The translations under genes and the position numbers were made by a program. This document shows positions 1 to 6,058 of a DNA stretch of 14,536 nt, piece after piece. Location of the stretch: NCBI GenBank assembly GCA_017610245.1, contig JAFCCK010000005.1:1-14536 (forward strand), in the 5' to 3' direction. The DNA is from Candidatus Iainarchaeum sp. (GTDB lineage Archaea > Iainarchaeota > Iainarchaeia > Iainarchaeales > GCA-2688035). Numbering within the stretch: position 1 is the stretch's first letter; each line of letters opens with the position of its first letter. The notes beneath the pieces were generated by a model that saw nothing but the letters and a program-made list of their open reading frames with translations, ran no database searches and was not told the origin of the DNA.

Positions 1-646
1 CGTTCATTGATTGAATGGTCATATCAATATATGGCTTTGACCTAAGCCCCCCTTCTGTTTCTATCTCCACATTACTTTTTGCATAGGGAGCAGCTATTAA
101 AATTGAGGAAAAATACTGGCTGCTAATACTGCCCCCCAGCTTTGTTTTTCCCCCATTGAAAGAGTCCCCCTCAATTGCAATTGGAAGACAGCCATTGTTT
201 TGGAGTGAAGCCGCTTTTATTCCCAGGGGTTTCAATGCATCAAGCAAATCTTGGATGGGCCTGCCGCTTTGCATTCTTTCATCGCCACGCAAAACGATTT
301 TGCCTTTGGGAGCGAGAGAGGCGTATGTCGCAAGCAGCCTTGCGGTAATCCCGCTGTTGCCGATAAAGATATCCTTTGAAGGTAGTGAAGGCTGGCCCGC
401 AGTTCCAACAATAGCAACTTCCCCCTCCCCTACAATTATTTCCGCGCCGAATTCCCTTAATGCATTTATTGCATGCAATTGGTCTTCTGCAAGCAGGGGC
501 TCAATCAGATTACTCTTTCCATCAGCAAGAGAGGCTATAAAAAGCGCCCTGATAGTGTACGCCTTGCTTGGAGGCGCACTCGCCTCTGCGTCTAATTCAG
601 CTATAGGCTTTATCTCCAGAATTTTCTCACTACCTATACAAAACAC
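1..646 (-). CDS. aroA: 3-phosphoshikimate 1-carboxyvinyltransferase (EPSP synthase), N-terminal half, cut by the window edge
   Basis: This enzyme transfers enolpyruvyl from PEP to shikimate-3-phosphate to give EPSP, the penultimate step to chorismate, in the cytoplasm. About 215 codons are visible of a family length near 420; the rest lies left of position 1. Family motifs seen in order are PPSKAYTIRALFIASLADG (about residues 24-42, shikimate-3-phosphate contacts), GNSGITARLLATYASLAPKG, GDERMQSGRPIQDLL (PEP-site Arg region), GGSISSQYFSSILIAAPYA and KPYIDMTIQSMN. The only reasonable start is GTG at 646-644, because an in-frame TAA lies at 667-665 and no ATG occurs before the PPSK motif. This start overlaps the end of the upstream phosphatase gene by 17 nt in another frame, with purine-rich AGAGAAGAGG just upstream, which suggests translational coupling. 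It is the last visible gene of the aromatic operon. Confidence 0.95.
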   Translation of the reverse strand, partial: MFCIGSEKILEIKPIAELDAEASAPPSKAYTIRALFIASLADGKSNLIEPLLAEDQLHAINALREFGAEIIVGEGEVAIVGTAGQPSLPSKDIFIGNSGITARLLATYASLAPKGKIVLRGDERMQSGRPIQDLLDALKPLGIKAASLQNNGCLPIAIEGDSFNGGKTKLGGSISSQYFSSILIAAPYAKSNVEIETEGGLRSKPYIDMTIQSMN

Positions 647-1262
647 CCTCTTCTCTCTTTCCGTTTATGATATAACTAACCCTGCTCTCCTTGCTTGAAT
701 TGATTTCATATACTATATTGTGGGGGAAGCCCACTTTGACAAGCTCTTGGTTGCTCAGCCCTGCCAGCATCGAAACTAGTGTTCTGCCGCTTCCTTGGTG
801 CATTACAACAATTATTTCATTGCTGGCATGCTTTTTCTTTATCATTTCAACAAAGGGCTTCAAACGCTCTTTTACCGTTGCGTAGCTTTCTCCCCCTGGA
901 AAGGGATTATTGAATTTGTCCATATTTCTTTCATCATCCTCCTCTGCATACAACCTCCTGCGCTCTTCAATTGTTAGGCCCTCAAACTTGCCACAGTCAA
1001 TCTCATGTAACTCAGGTAGCTTAACAGGCTTTTTATTATGTGGAACTGCAATAATTTCAGCTGTTTTAACTGCCCTGTCAGCATTAGAGCAGTAAATTGC
1101 TGCTGAGCTTGTGCTAGAGAGAATCTTTGCAAGCTGTTTTGCCTGTGCAATCCCTCCCTCAGTTAATTTAGTGAGAGGGGAATCAATAACACCTTGTATT
1201 TTTCCCATCGCATTACAAATTGTTTCCCCATGCCTGCAAATATATACCTTCATCTCATTCAC
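630..1262 (-). CDS. Histidine phosphatase superfamily protein (phosphoglycerate mutase / phosphoserine phosphatase-like)
   Basis: The 210-aa protein has the branch-1 histidine phosphatase fold markers: the phospho-acceptor motif RHGET (residues 10-14), SNADRAVKTAE with the second Arg near residue 63, ELHEIDCGKFEGLT (84-97), PGGES (122-126) and the second catalytic His in VVMHQGSGRTL (His155). Substrate cannot be read from the sequence. Family members act on 3-phosphoglycerate, phosphoserine, sugar phosphates or cobalamin intermediates. It sits between the DAHP synthase gene and aroA. The GTG start used here overlaps the preceding TGA as GTGA, a coupling arrangement; ATG at 1253-1251 is an equally plausible start that leaves the RHG motif six residues from the N-terminus. 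Phosphatases are not standard steps of the shikimate pathway, so its role in this operon is open. The superfamily call is firm and the specific function is not known. Confidence 0.85.
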   Translation of the reverse strand: MNEMKVYICRHGETICNAMGKIQGVIDSPLTKLTEGGIAQAKQLAKILSSTSSAAIYCSNADRAVKTAEIIAVPHNKKPVKLPELHEIDCGKFEGLTIEERRRLYAEEDDERNMDKFNNPFPGGESYATVKERLKPFVEMIKKKHASNEIIVVMHQGSGRTLVSMLAGLSNQELVKVGFPHNIVYEINSSKESRVSYIINGKREEGVLYR

Positions 1263-2269
1263 ACTTTTCTACCAATTGCAGCGGCAACCCTCTTTATCTC
1301 TGCCATCATTTTGGCAAATTCCTGGGGAGTAAGCTGTTGCGCGCCATCACAGAGGGCTTTCTCTGGGCAGCTGTGTACCTCCACTATCAAGCCGTCTGCT
1401 CCTTCAGCAATCGCTGCTCTGCTCACTGGAATAATCAAAGAGCGATTGCCTGTACTGTGACTGGGATCGACTATTACAGGGAGATGAGTTTTCTGTTTTA
1501 GCAGAGAGGTTAAACCGCTCAGAATTGGAAAGCGCAGCTCGCTCTCATAGCTTCTCACTCCCCTATTGCACAGGATAACCTGCTTGTTACCCTCGCTCAT
1601 GATGTACTCTGCAGCCATTAGAAACTCTTTCATAGTGGAAGCAATACCATTCTTGAGTAACACTGGCTTGTTTACCTTTCCCACCTCTTTCAGCAAATCA
1701 AAGTTCTGCATGTTCCGAGCGCCAATACGCAAAATATCCACATACTTTGTAACCATTTCAACTTGCCTAGTGTCCATTACCTCTGTTTCTATGGACAGGC
1801 CTGTCTCTTGCTTCGCTTTGCGCAGAATCTTCAGGCCCTCTTCACCGATTCCCTGAAAGCTGTAGGGGGAGGTTCTTGGCTTGAAAGCAGAGCCCCTCAG
1901 AATGCTTGCCCCTGCCTCTTTTACAGCATGGGCGATTTCAATTAATTGCTCTTCTGACTCAACTGTACAGGGCCCGGCGATTATGGCAAGCTGTTCCCCA
2001 CCAACTTCCACTCCATTGACCTTTATCACAGTATCCTCGGGGTGAAATTCCCTGCTTGCGAGCTTGTAGGGAGCCAAAATTGGCACTACCTTTTCCACAC
2101 CGGGCAGGCTCTTCAAATGCTCGATATCCAGTAACCTTTCATCACCAATTGCTCCAATTATAGTGCGCTCCTTTCCCTTTGAAACGTGCGGCGTTAAGCC
2201 CTTTGCCTCTATCTCCTTTGAAATTAGTTCAATGGTTTTTTTGTCCGCGTCCTTTAATACTATTATCAT
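1259..2269 (-). CDS. aroF: 3-deoxy-7-phosphoheptulonate (DAHP) synthase, type I-beta, with N-terminal ferredoxin-like regulatory domain
   Basis: It condenses PEP with erythrose-4-phosphate in the first step of aromatic amino-acid synthesis. The 336-aa protein has two parts. Residues 1 to about 70 form a small ferredoxin-like domain of the kind that binds Phe or Tyr in Thermotoga-type enzymes. The TIM barrel follows, with AGPCTVES (98-105, metal ligand Cys101), RGSAFKPRTSPYSFQG (125-140), GARNMQN (183-189), KPVLLKNG, LCNRGVRSYE, DPSHSTGNR (His271) and EVHSCPEKALCDGAQQL (Glu297, Asp308). All four expected metal ligands are present. The ATG start is supported by a strong AAGGAGG at 2285-2279, nine nt upstream. 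Sixty nt separate it from pheA. The regulatory domain predicts allosteric feedback in addition to any leader-based control. Naming within the aroF/G/H family is by convention only. Confidence 0.96.
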   Translation of the reverse strand: MIIVLKDADKKTIELISKEIEAKGLTPHVSKGKERTIIGAIGDERLLDIEHLKSLPGVEKVVPILAPYKLASREFHPEDTVIKVNGVEVGGEQLAIIAGPCTVESEEQLIEIAHAVKEAGASILRGSAFKPRTSPYSFQGIGEEGLKILRKAKQETGLSIETEVMDTRQVEMVTKYVDILRIGARNMQNFDLLKEVGKVNKPVLLKNGIASTMKEFLMAAEYIMSEGNKQVILCNRGVRSYESELRFPILSGLTSLLKQKTHLPVIVDPSHSTGNRSLIIPVSRAAIAEGADGLIVEVHSCPEKALCDGAQQLTPQEFAKMMAEIKRVAAAIGRKV

Positions 2270-2329
2270 TTTATCATTCCTCCTTTTTGTTCAAAAGTTA
2301 AGTGCGATTCTTGAAGTTTTTCAATGCTT

Positions 2330-3403
2330 TCACTCACTCACGCTCACCTCCATGGGATAACTGCCGAGAATCTTCACAAAGAGGCAGTTCTTTTTCATTT
2401 TCCCCAGGGCTTTGCGGATATTGCTATCTTCAATGTAACCCTCGAAATCAATGAAAAATACAACCTCCCAAATCTTTTTCTTTGCAGGCCTTGATTCGAT
2501 TTTGGTCATGTTGATTTTGTTGTCCGAAAATGATTGGAGCGCCTTAAAAAGTGTGCCAGGCTCGTGTTTTACTGAAAACATTATGCTGGTCTTGTTTTTC
2601 TCTGCCCTTTTTGGCTTTACTCTCCCAATTACGAGAAAGCGTGTAACATTGTACGGGCTATCCTGAATGTTTTTCGCAACAATATTCAAGCCGTGCTCTT
2701 TTGCAGCAAGTTCCGAGGCTATCGCGGCAGAGCTGTGGTATAATGAAGCGAGTTCAGCAGCCTTGGCCGTACTGCTGCTCTCAATCAATTCCACCCCAGG
2801 CAGATTACTGCTAAGCCAGTTCCTGCATTGGGCAAGGGCACTTGGTTGTGAGTAAACTTTCTTTATCTCTTCAAGGGGGTGCTTTGAGAGGAGGTTGTGC
2901 TTTATGTCAAGCATTACCTCTGCAACAATATTTAGCTCCGACTCCATGAAAACATCTAGCGTATGGCTTACTGTTCCTTCTGTGCTATTTTCAATTGGCA
3001 CAACACCATAATCTGCTTCCTCTTTTTCAATCTCGGAGAAAACCTCCTTTATGCTATTTTTTGGAATGAATGAGCAGCTACTACCAAAGTTTTTGATTGC
3101 AGCCATATGAGTGAAAGTGGTTTTTGGGCCTAGATAGGCAATCTTTAGAGGAGCCTCCAAAGCCCTGCATTCTGAAATAATGTTTCTGTAAATCGATTCA
3201 AGCGCCTTGTTGCTTAATGGCCCCTTATTCTTTTCAAACAGCTTTTCCAGGAGCGCCCTCTCCCGCTCAGGAGCATATACTTTTCCTCCTTCCTTCCTTT
3301 TTTCTCCGGAAATTGCTTTCGCTATCTTTGCCCTTTCATTCAGCAGATTAAGTATTTTTTCGTCAATTTCGTCTATTTCCTTCCTCTTTTTTTCCAAGGT
3401 CAT
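2330..3403 (-). CDS. pheA: Bifunctional chorismate mutase / prephenate dehydratase with C-terminal ACT domain
   Basis: It converts chorismate to prephenate and then to phenylpyruvate, committing flux to phenylalanine. The 357-aa protein has the classical three-part order: an AroQ-type helical chorismate mutase (about 1-85, with RKEIDEIDEKILNLLNERAK), the dehydratase (about 87-262, from KIAYLGPKTTFTHMAA through PIENSTEGTVSHTLD to the catalytic TRF at 254-256), and an ACT domain (about 272-350) with a GTL motif at 283-285 and ESRP at 303-306, the Phe-binding signature. Feedback inhibition by Phe is therefore expected. The ATG start follows GAGGTG at 3414-3409 with a five-nt spacer. It is the first enzyme gene of the operon and lies 110 nt after the aromatic-rich leader ORF and its hairpin. 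No frame damage was seen. Confidence 0.97.
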   Translation of the reverse strand: MTLEKKRKEIDEIDEKILNLLNERAKIAKAISGEKRKEGGKVYAPERERALLEKLFEKNKGPLSNKALESIYRNIISECRALEAPLKIAYLGPKTTFTHMAAIKNFGSSCSFIPKNSIKEVFSEIEKEEADYGVVPIENSTEGTVSHTLDVFMESELNIVAEVMLDIKHNLLSKHPLEEIKKVYSQPSALAQCRNWLSSNLPGVELIESSSTAKAAELASLYHSSAAIASELAAKEHGLNIVAKNIQDSPYNVTRFLVIGRVKPKRAEKNKTSIMFSVKHEPGTLFKALQSFSDNKINMTKIESRPAKKKIWEVVFFIDFEGYIEDSNIRKALGKMKKNCLFVKILGSYPMEVSVSE

Positions 3404-3408
3404 GATTA

Positions 3409-3414
3409 CACCTC
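3409..3414 (-). promoter_or_regulatory. Shine-Dalgarno site of pheA
   Basis: GAGGTG on the minus strand lies five nt before the pheA ATG and fits the CACCTC core of archaeal and bacterial 16S rRNA tails. It is not contained in the post-leader hairpin. Any leader-based control of pheA would therefore act on transcription rather than by simple masking of this site. Confidence 0.7.
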
Positions 3415-3477
3415 AATTTTGCCCTTTTCCTGGTTTTTTCCTTTTTTCCTAGTTTTCACTCTCCCTCTTTTGTTTCC

Positions 3478-3514
3478 GGCAACCAAGCCCAAAATAGAGA
3501 GACAGCCTGGCGCC
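3478..3514 (-). promoter_or_regulatory. RNA hairpin abutting the stop codon of the aromatic leader ORF
   Basis: On the minus strand, GGCGCCAGGC (3514-3505) can pair with GCTTGGTTGCC (3488-3478) as GGC/GCC, a small internal loop, then CCAGGC/GCTTGG with one G-U pair, closing a 16-nt loop. The 5' arm starts at the last base of the leader TAG. The structure lies just after the U-rich aromatic codon run and 75 nt before pheA. The position resembles an attenuator hairpin. The pairing was done by eye and no energy was computed. Confidence 0.5.
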
Positions 3515-3621
3515 TATTCAAAAAAATAAAAATACCAGAACGCGCTATAGTCTGCTATAGCTGTACAAATCCTGGAAAATATGTCCTTTTCCTCGCTCAG
3601 AAAAACATTTGCACAGCTCAT
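3514..3621 (-). CDS. Putative leader peptide of the aromatic operon (35 aa, ends in an aromatic run)
   Basis: This short ORF reads ATG to TAG on the minus strand, upstream of pheA. The first 27 residues are mixed (begins MSCANVFLSEEKDIF). The last eight are FWYFYFFE, giving seven consecutive aromatic residues that include Phe, Tyr and Trp, the three end products of the pathway encoded downstream. Overall it has six Phe, three Tyr and one Trp. The ATG lies about 30 nt from the centre of TATTTAAA (3655-3648), so the mRNA would be leaderless or nearly so. A hairpin abuts the stop codon. I infer a regulatory leader peptide of the pheL/trpL type. The caution is that a T-rich tract encodes Phe and Tyr automatically, so the run could be a by-product of a U-rich RNA element. 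Confidence 0.65.
   Translation of the reverse strand: MSCANVFLSEEKDIFSRICTAIADYSAFWYFYFFE
3517..3540 (-). terminator. U-rich tract coinciding with aromatic codons; possible attenuator termination site
   Basis: The minus-strand RNA over the last eight sense codons of the leader contains a UAUUUUUAUUUUUUUG stretch. Archaeal RNA polymerases can terminate at U-runs without a hairpin, so the tract that encodes the aromatic residues could itself be a conditional terminator. Function is inferred; only the T-richness is seen. Confidence 0.35.
3544..3561 (-). promoter_or_regulatory. Perfect 7-bp inverted repeat inside the aromatic leader ORF
   Basis: On the minus strand GCTATAG (3561-3555) and CTATAGC (3550-3544) are perfect complements around a CAGA loop, four bases upstream of the FWYFYFF codon run. 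In RNA this would form a compact stem-loop covered by a ribosome stalled at the start of the run. As DNA it also forms two CTATAG palindromes one helical turn apart, so a protein operator is an alternative reading. Confidence 0.45.
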
Positions 3622-3645
3622 ATTGGAAAGAAATATGGCTAAAAT

Positions 3646-3663
3646 CCTTTAAATACCTTTCGC
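3646..3663 (-). promoter_or_regulatory. Archaeal BRE/TATA promoter of the aromatic operon
   Basis: On the minus strand the sequence reads GCGAAAGG followed by TATTTAAA (3655-3648). The A-rich upstream element fits a BRE and the box fits an archaeal TATA. Transcription would start near 3625, three or four nt before the leader ATG at 3621. TTTAAA is palindromic, so a weak plus-strand promoter cannot be excluded. Confidence 0.65.
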
Positions 3664-3700
3664 AAATGCCCACTTTTCTGCTGTTTCATCTGAACCAAAA

Positions 3701-3708
3701 CATATAAA
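3701..3708 (+). promoter_or_regulatory. TATA box for the small acidic protein gene
   Basis: CATATAAA is preceded by A-rich ACCAAAA (BRE-like). It predicts a start near 3732 and a 5' UTR of roughly 37 nt, which would carry the GGGAGTGAT ribosome site at 3754-3762. Confidence 0.5.
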
Positions 3709-3768
3709 AACAAGAAGGAACTAAAATAGCTAGAGGATTTTAATAAAATAATTGGGAGTGATTCAAAA

Positions 3769-3897
3769 ATGAAGATACATATGGAAGAAGAAGGTGAAGG
3801 CGGAGGAGAAGAGCCTACTCCAGAGCCTACTCCAGAGCCTGCTCCGGAAGGCGGAGAGGGCGGAGAAGGCGAAGGCGGAGAAGCACCACAAGAGTAA
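3769..3897 (+). CDS. Small acidic Glu/Gly/Pro-rich protein, unrecognised
   Basis: The 42-aa ORF starts with MKIHMEEEGEGGGEE, continues with PTPEPTPEPAPE and ends in Gly/Glu repeats with APQE. It has 14 Glu, 11 Gly and 7 Pro and only one Lys, and no hydrophobic segment, so it should be soluble and disordered. The middle is built on a 12-nt unit, GAGCCTACTCCA, present twice exactly and once with two changes (3811-3846). Support for expression is a TATA box at 3701, a Shine-Dalgarno-like GGGAGTGAT ten nt before ATG, and a T-rich terminator after the stop. ATG at 3781 is an alternative start. I do not recognise a family. It could be a free-standing acidic tail-like peptide, or a low-complexity ORF with no product. 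Confidence 0.5.
   Translation: MKIHMEEEGEGGGEEPTPEPTPEPAPEGGEGGEGEGGEAPQE
3811..3846 (+). repeat. 12-nt tandem repeat, three copies, in frame
   Basis: GAGCCTACTCCA occurs at 3811-3822 and 3823-3834. A third copy at 3835-3846 differs at two positions. The unit encodes the EPTP repeat of the small acidic protein, so the repeat could expand or contract without breaking the frame. Confidence 0.85.
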
Positions 3898-3916
3898 GTG
3901 GTGTTTCACCCTTAAT

Positions 3917-3940
3917 CTATTTCTTGTTTTTTCTTTTTTT
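3917..3940 (+). terminator. T-rich archaeal-style terminator after the small acidic ORF
   Basis: Two T-runs (TTTTTT and TTTTTTT, separated by C) follow the small ORF stop by about 20 nt, with no strong hairpin. This fits archaeal U-tract termination and would separate the small gene from the purM promoter just downstream. Confidence 0.5.
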
Positions 3941-3947
3941 CAATTAG

Positions 3948-3955
3948 CTTAAATA
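3948..3955 (+). promoter_or_regulatory. TATA box for a leaderless purM transcript
   Basis: CTTAAATA is centred 27 nt before the purM ATG at 3979, the spacing expected when the transcript begins at the start codon itself. No Shine-Dalgarno sequence precedes the ATG, in agreement with a leaderless mRNA. Confidence 0.65.
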
Positions 3956-3978
3956 CTTTTCCTGGTTTTTTGATTGAT

Positions 3979-4992
3979 ATGGCCACTTATAAGGATGCTG
4001 GGGTGGATGTAGAGGCAGGAAATGAGGCTGTTAGGAGAATAAAGGAACATGTGAAAAGCACTTTTTCTAAGGATGTTCTGCTTGGGATTGGCGGATTTGG
4101 CGGTTGAATAAGTGCAGGAAAATTGAAGGAATTTGAGAATCCTGTGCTGATTTCAAGCATTGTTAGTGTAGGAACAATAACAAAAGTTTCGGCAATGATG
4201 GACAAATGGGATTCGGTCGGAAAAGACATGGTCGGGCACAGCTGCAACGACATTCTTGCATGTGGCGCTACACCCTGGTTCTTTCTCGATTACCTTGCGA
4301 GCAGCAAGCTTAATCCCGGGAAAATAGAGCATATTGTAAAGGGAATGGCTGCTGCCTGCCGCGAGAACAGTATTTCGCTTGTTTCTGGGGAAACAGCGGA
4401 AATGCCTGGTGTGTACCAGGAGGGCGAAACAGATATTGTTGGCTGTGTTGTGGGAATTGCTGAAAGAGAGAAGATGATTGACGGGAGCAAAATCAACGAG
4501 GGAGACATGCTTATTTCCCTTCCAAGCAATGGATTGCACACAAATGGCTACTCCCTTGCAAGGAAGGTAATCTTTGAGATTGCTGGATTGGATGTAAATG
4601 ATAAGGTAGAGGGGATTGAGGGGAGTATTGGAGAAGCCCTTCTAAGGCCCCATACAAGCTATGTAAAGCAGGTTTTGCCCCTTTTGGAGGAATTTGAGCT
4701 CCATGGAATAGCCCACATTACTGGCGGGGGGCTTGTTGATAATGTTGGGAGGCTTTTGCCGCAAGGGCTTGGAGCAAAAATTGAGAAAAGCAAGCTGAAA
4801 GTGCTTCCAATATTCAAATTCATTCAGGAAAAGGGTTCTGTTCCAGGGGGAGACATGTTCCATACATTCAATATGGGTACAGGAATGGTGCTGATTGTGA
4901 AGAAAGAGGATTCTGAGGGCATTCTAGAAAAATTAAAGGATTCCTGGGTTATTGGAGAAATAGTGAAAGGGAAAGGCGTTGAAATCATTTAA
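3979..4992 (+). pseudogene. purM: Phosphoribosylformylglycinamidine cyclo-ligase (AIR synthetase), interrupted by an in-frame TGA
   Basis: PurM closes FGAM to AIR with ATP in purine synthesis. The frame from ATG 3979 to TAA 4992 gives 337 positions, the normal family length, but codon 43 (4105-4107) is TGA. Before it the protein reads normally: [18 protein letters not shown], then LLGIGGFGG. After it come KLKEFENPVLISS, CNDILACGATPWFFLDYLAS, SGETAEMPGVYQEGETDIVG, LPSNGLHTNGYSLARK, HITGGGLVDNVGRLLPQG and FNMGTGMVLIV, all recognisable. The TGA falls where relatives usually carry Leu after FGG; TTA to TGA is one change. The nearby signature expected as TDSVGTKTK reads IVSVGTITK, losing Asp and Lys. 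Options are a recent pseudogene, a sequencing error, read-through, or re-start at TTG 4123. The absence of frameshifts shows any decay is recent. It is convergent with, and overlaps, leuB. Confidence 0.8.
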
Positions 4993-6058
4993 TCTCTTTC
5001 AAAATCGCTTCTCCCATTTCCTTTGTTCCAATTACTTTCTCGCCTTCTGCTGCAATATCTGCAGTTCTAAGGCCCTTATCCAATACAGCTTCCACCGCCT
5101 TGAAAATAGCATCATGGGCTTCATCAAGCCCAAAGCTGTATTTGCAGAGCATCGCAGCTGAAAGGATTTGCGCAATTGGGTTTGCCTTGTTTTGTCCTGC
5201 AATGTCGGGGGCAGAGCCATGTACTGGCTCAAACATCCCAAAGCGACTTTCATTCAGGGACGCACTCGGCAACATTCCGATGCTGCCTGTAAGCATCGCC
5301 GCTTCATCGCTCAAAATATCGCCAAACATGTTTCCAGCGAGGATTACATCAAACTGTTTAGGCCACTTTACGAGCTGCATTGCAGCATTATCAACATACA
5401 TGCTCTGCAATTCCACTTCTGGGTAATTCCTTGCAAACTCCTCTACTGTGTTCCTCCAGAGCACCATAGTCTGCAGGACATTTGCCTTGTCAATGCTGTG
5501 CACCTTCTTGCTTCGCTTCATCGCGGCCTCAAAAGCAACTTTTGCAATCCTCTCAATTTCCTTTTTCCTGTAGCGCATTGTGTCCATGCCCTCTTCCCCC
5601 CCCAATTCCTTGGGCTCGCCAAAGTAAATTCCCGAGGTAAGCTCCCTTACAATCAACATGTCAAAACCATCTCCAATGAGTTCTGGTTTCAAGGGAGAAG
5701 CATTAGCCAATGCCTTGAAAACAATTGCAGGGCGCAGGTTGGCGTACAAATCAAACTCTTTCCTAAGGGGAAGCAATGCTGCCCTTTCAGGCCTTTCCTC
5801 TGGAGGCAGCTTATCTGCCTCTGGATGTCCCACAGCTCCAAACAGAATTGCATCGCTTTCCTTACAAAGCTTCAAGGTATCAGCAGGCAAGCAGGTCTTG
5901 CTCTCCTTATAAGCCTTCCAGCCGACCTTTGCCTCGTTGAATTCAAATTGCACGGAAAATTTCTCCCCAATCTTCTTCAATACCTCAATCGTTGGGGGCA
6001 TTATTTCCTGGCCAATGCCGTCTCCCGGCAGAACTGCAATCTTAAACTTCTTGGCCAT
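4985..6058 (-). CDS. leuB: 3-isopropylmalate dehydrogenase
   Basis: It oxidises and decarboxylates 3-isopropylmalate to the leucine keto acid with NAD+. The 357-aa protein has the full family set: LPGDGIG (10-16), [13 protein letters not shown] (98-110) with substrate-binding Arg residues, [13 protein letters not shown] (137-149, catalytic Tyr145), [20 protein letters not shown] (Lys191), [18 protein letters not shown] (Asp223), [13 protein letters not shown] (Asp247, Asp251) and [20 protein letters not shown]. The TSGIYFGEP form and the length match bacterial-type LeuB rather than the shorter archaeal isocitrate/isopropylmalate enzymes. The ATG overlaps the leuD stop as TAATG. It is the last gene of the branched-chain operon. 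Its stop codon lies inside the end of the convergent purM. Confidence 0.97.
   Translation of the reverse strand: MAKKFKIAVLPGDGIGQEIMPPTIEVLKKIGEKFSVQFEFNEAKVGWKAYKESKTCLPADTLKLCKESDAILFGAVGHPEADKLPPEERPERAALLPLRKEFDLYANLRPAIVFKALANASPLKPELIGDGFDMLIVRELTSGIYFGEPKELGGEEGMDTMRYRKKEIERIAKVAFEAAMKRSKKVHSIDKANVLQTMVLWRNTVEEFARNYPEVELQSMYVDNAAMQLVKWPKQFDVILAGNMFGDILSDEAAMLTGSIGMLPSASLNESRFGMFEPVHGSAPDIAGQNKANPIAQILSAAMLCKYSFGLDEAHDAIFKAVEAVLDKGLRTADIAAEGEKVIGTKEMGEAILKEIK

Larger units (their letters stand above)
3622..3768. other. Divergent intergenic control region
   Basis: No gene is seen here. It holds the minus-strand TATA of the aromatic operon and a plus-strand TATA at 3701-3708 serving the small acidic ORF. 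It is AT-rich with no long repeat. A 13-codon ATG ORF at 3666 on the plus strand has no supporting signal. Confidence 0.6.

Noticed and set aside
156..698. 180-codon open frame on the plus strand
   Set aside because: It is antisense to aroA, whose minus-strand frame carries all EPSP synthase motifs.
3406..3459. 17-codon GTG ORF between the aromatic leader and pheA
   Set aside because: It is a Lys-rich read of purine-rich spacer with no aromatic bias; its stop simply falls in the pheA ribosome-site region.
3769..3897. The Gly/Glu-rich small ORF as a leader peptide for purM (glycine is a purine precursor)
   Set aside because: It has its own terminator, and purM has a separate leaderless TATA at 3948, so the two are probably not co-transcribed. 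There is no stop-adjacent hairpin like those in the two amino-acid leaders.
3424..3971. 16-nt exact repeat CTTTTCCTGGTTTTTT at 3424-3439 and 3956-3971
   Set aside because: Half of it is T-run, and the two copies sit in different contexts (pheA leader antisense, and between the purM TATA and ATG). Chance or shared T-richness is enough to explain it.
4105..4107. TGA in purM as selenocysteine or a reassigned sense codon
   Set aside because: Several neighbouring genes end in TGA, Trp uses TGG, PurM has no known Sec position, and no selenocysteine insertion element was recognised.
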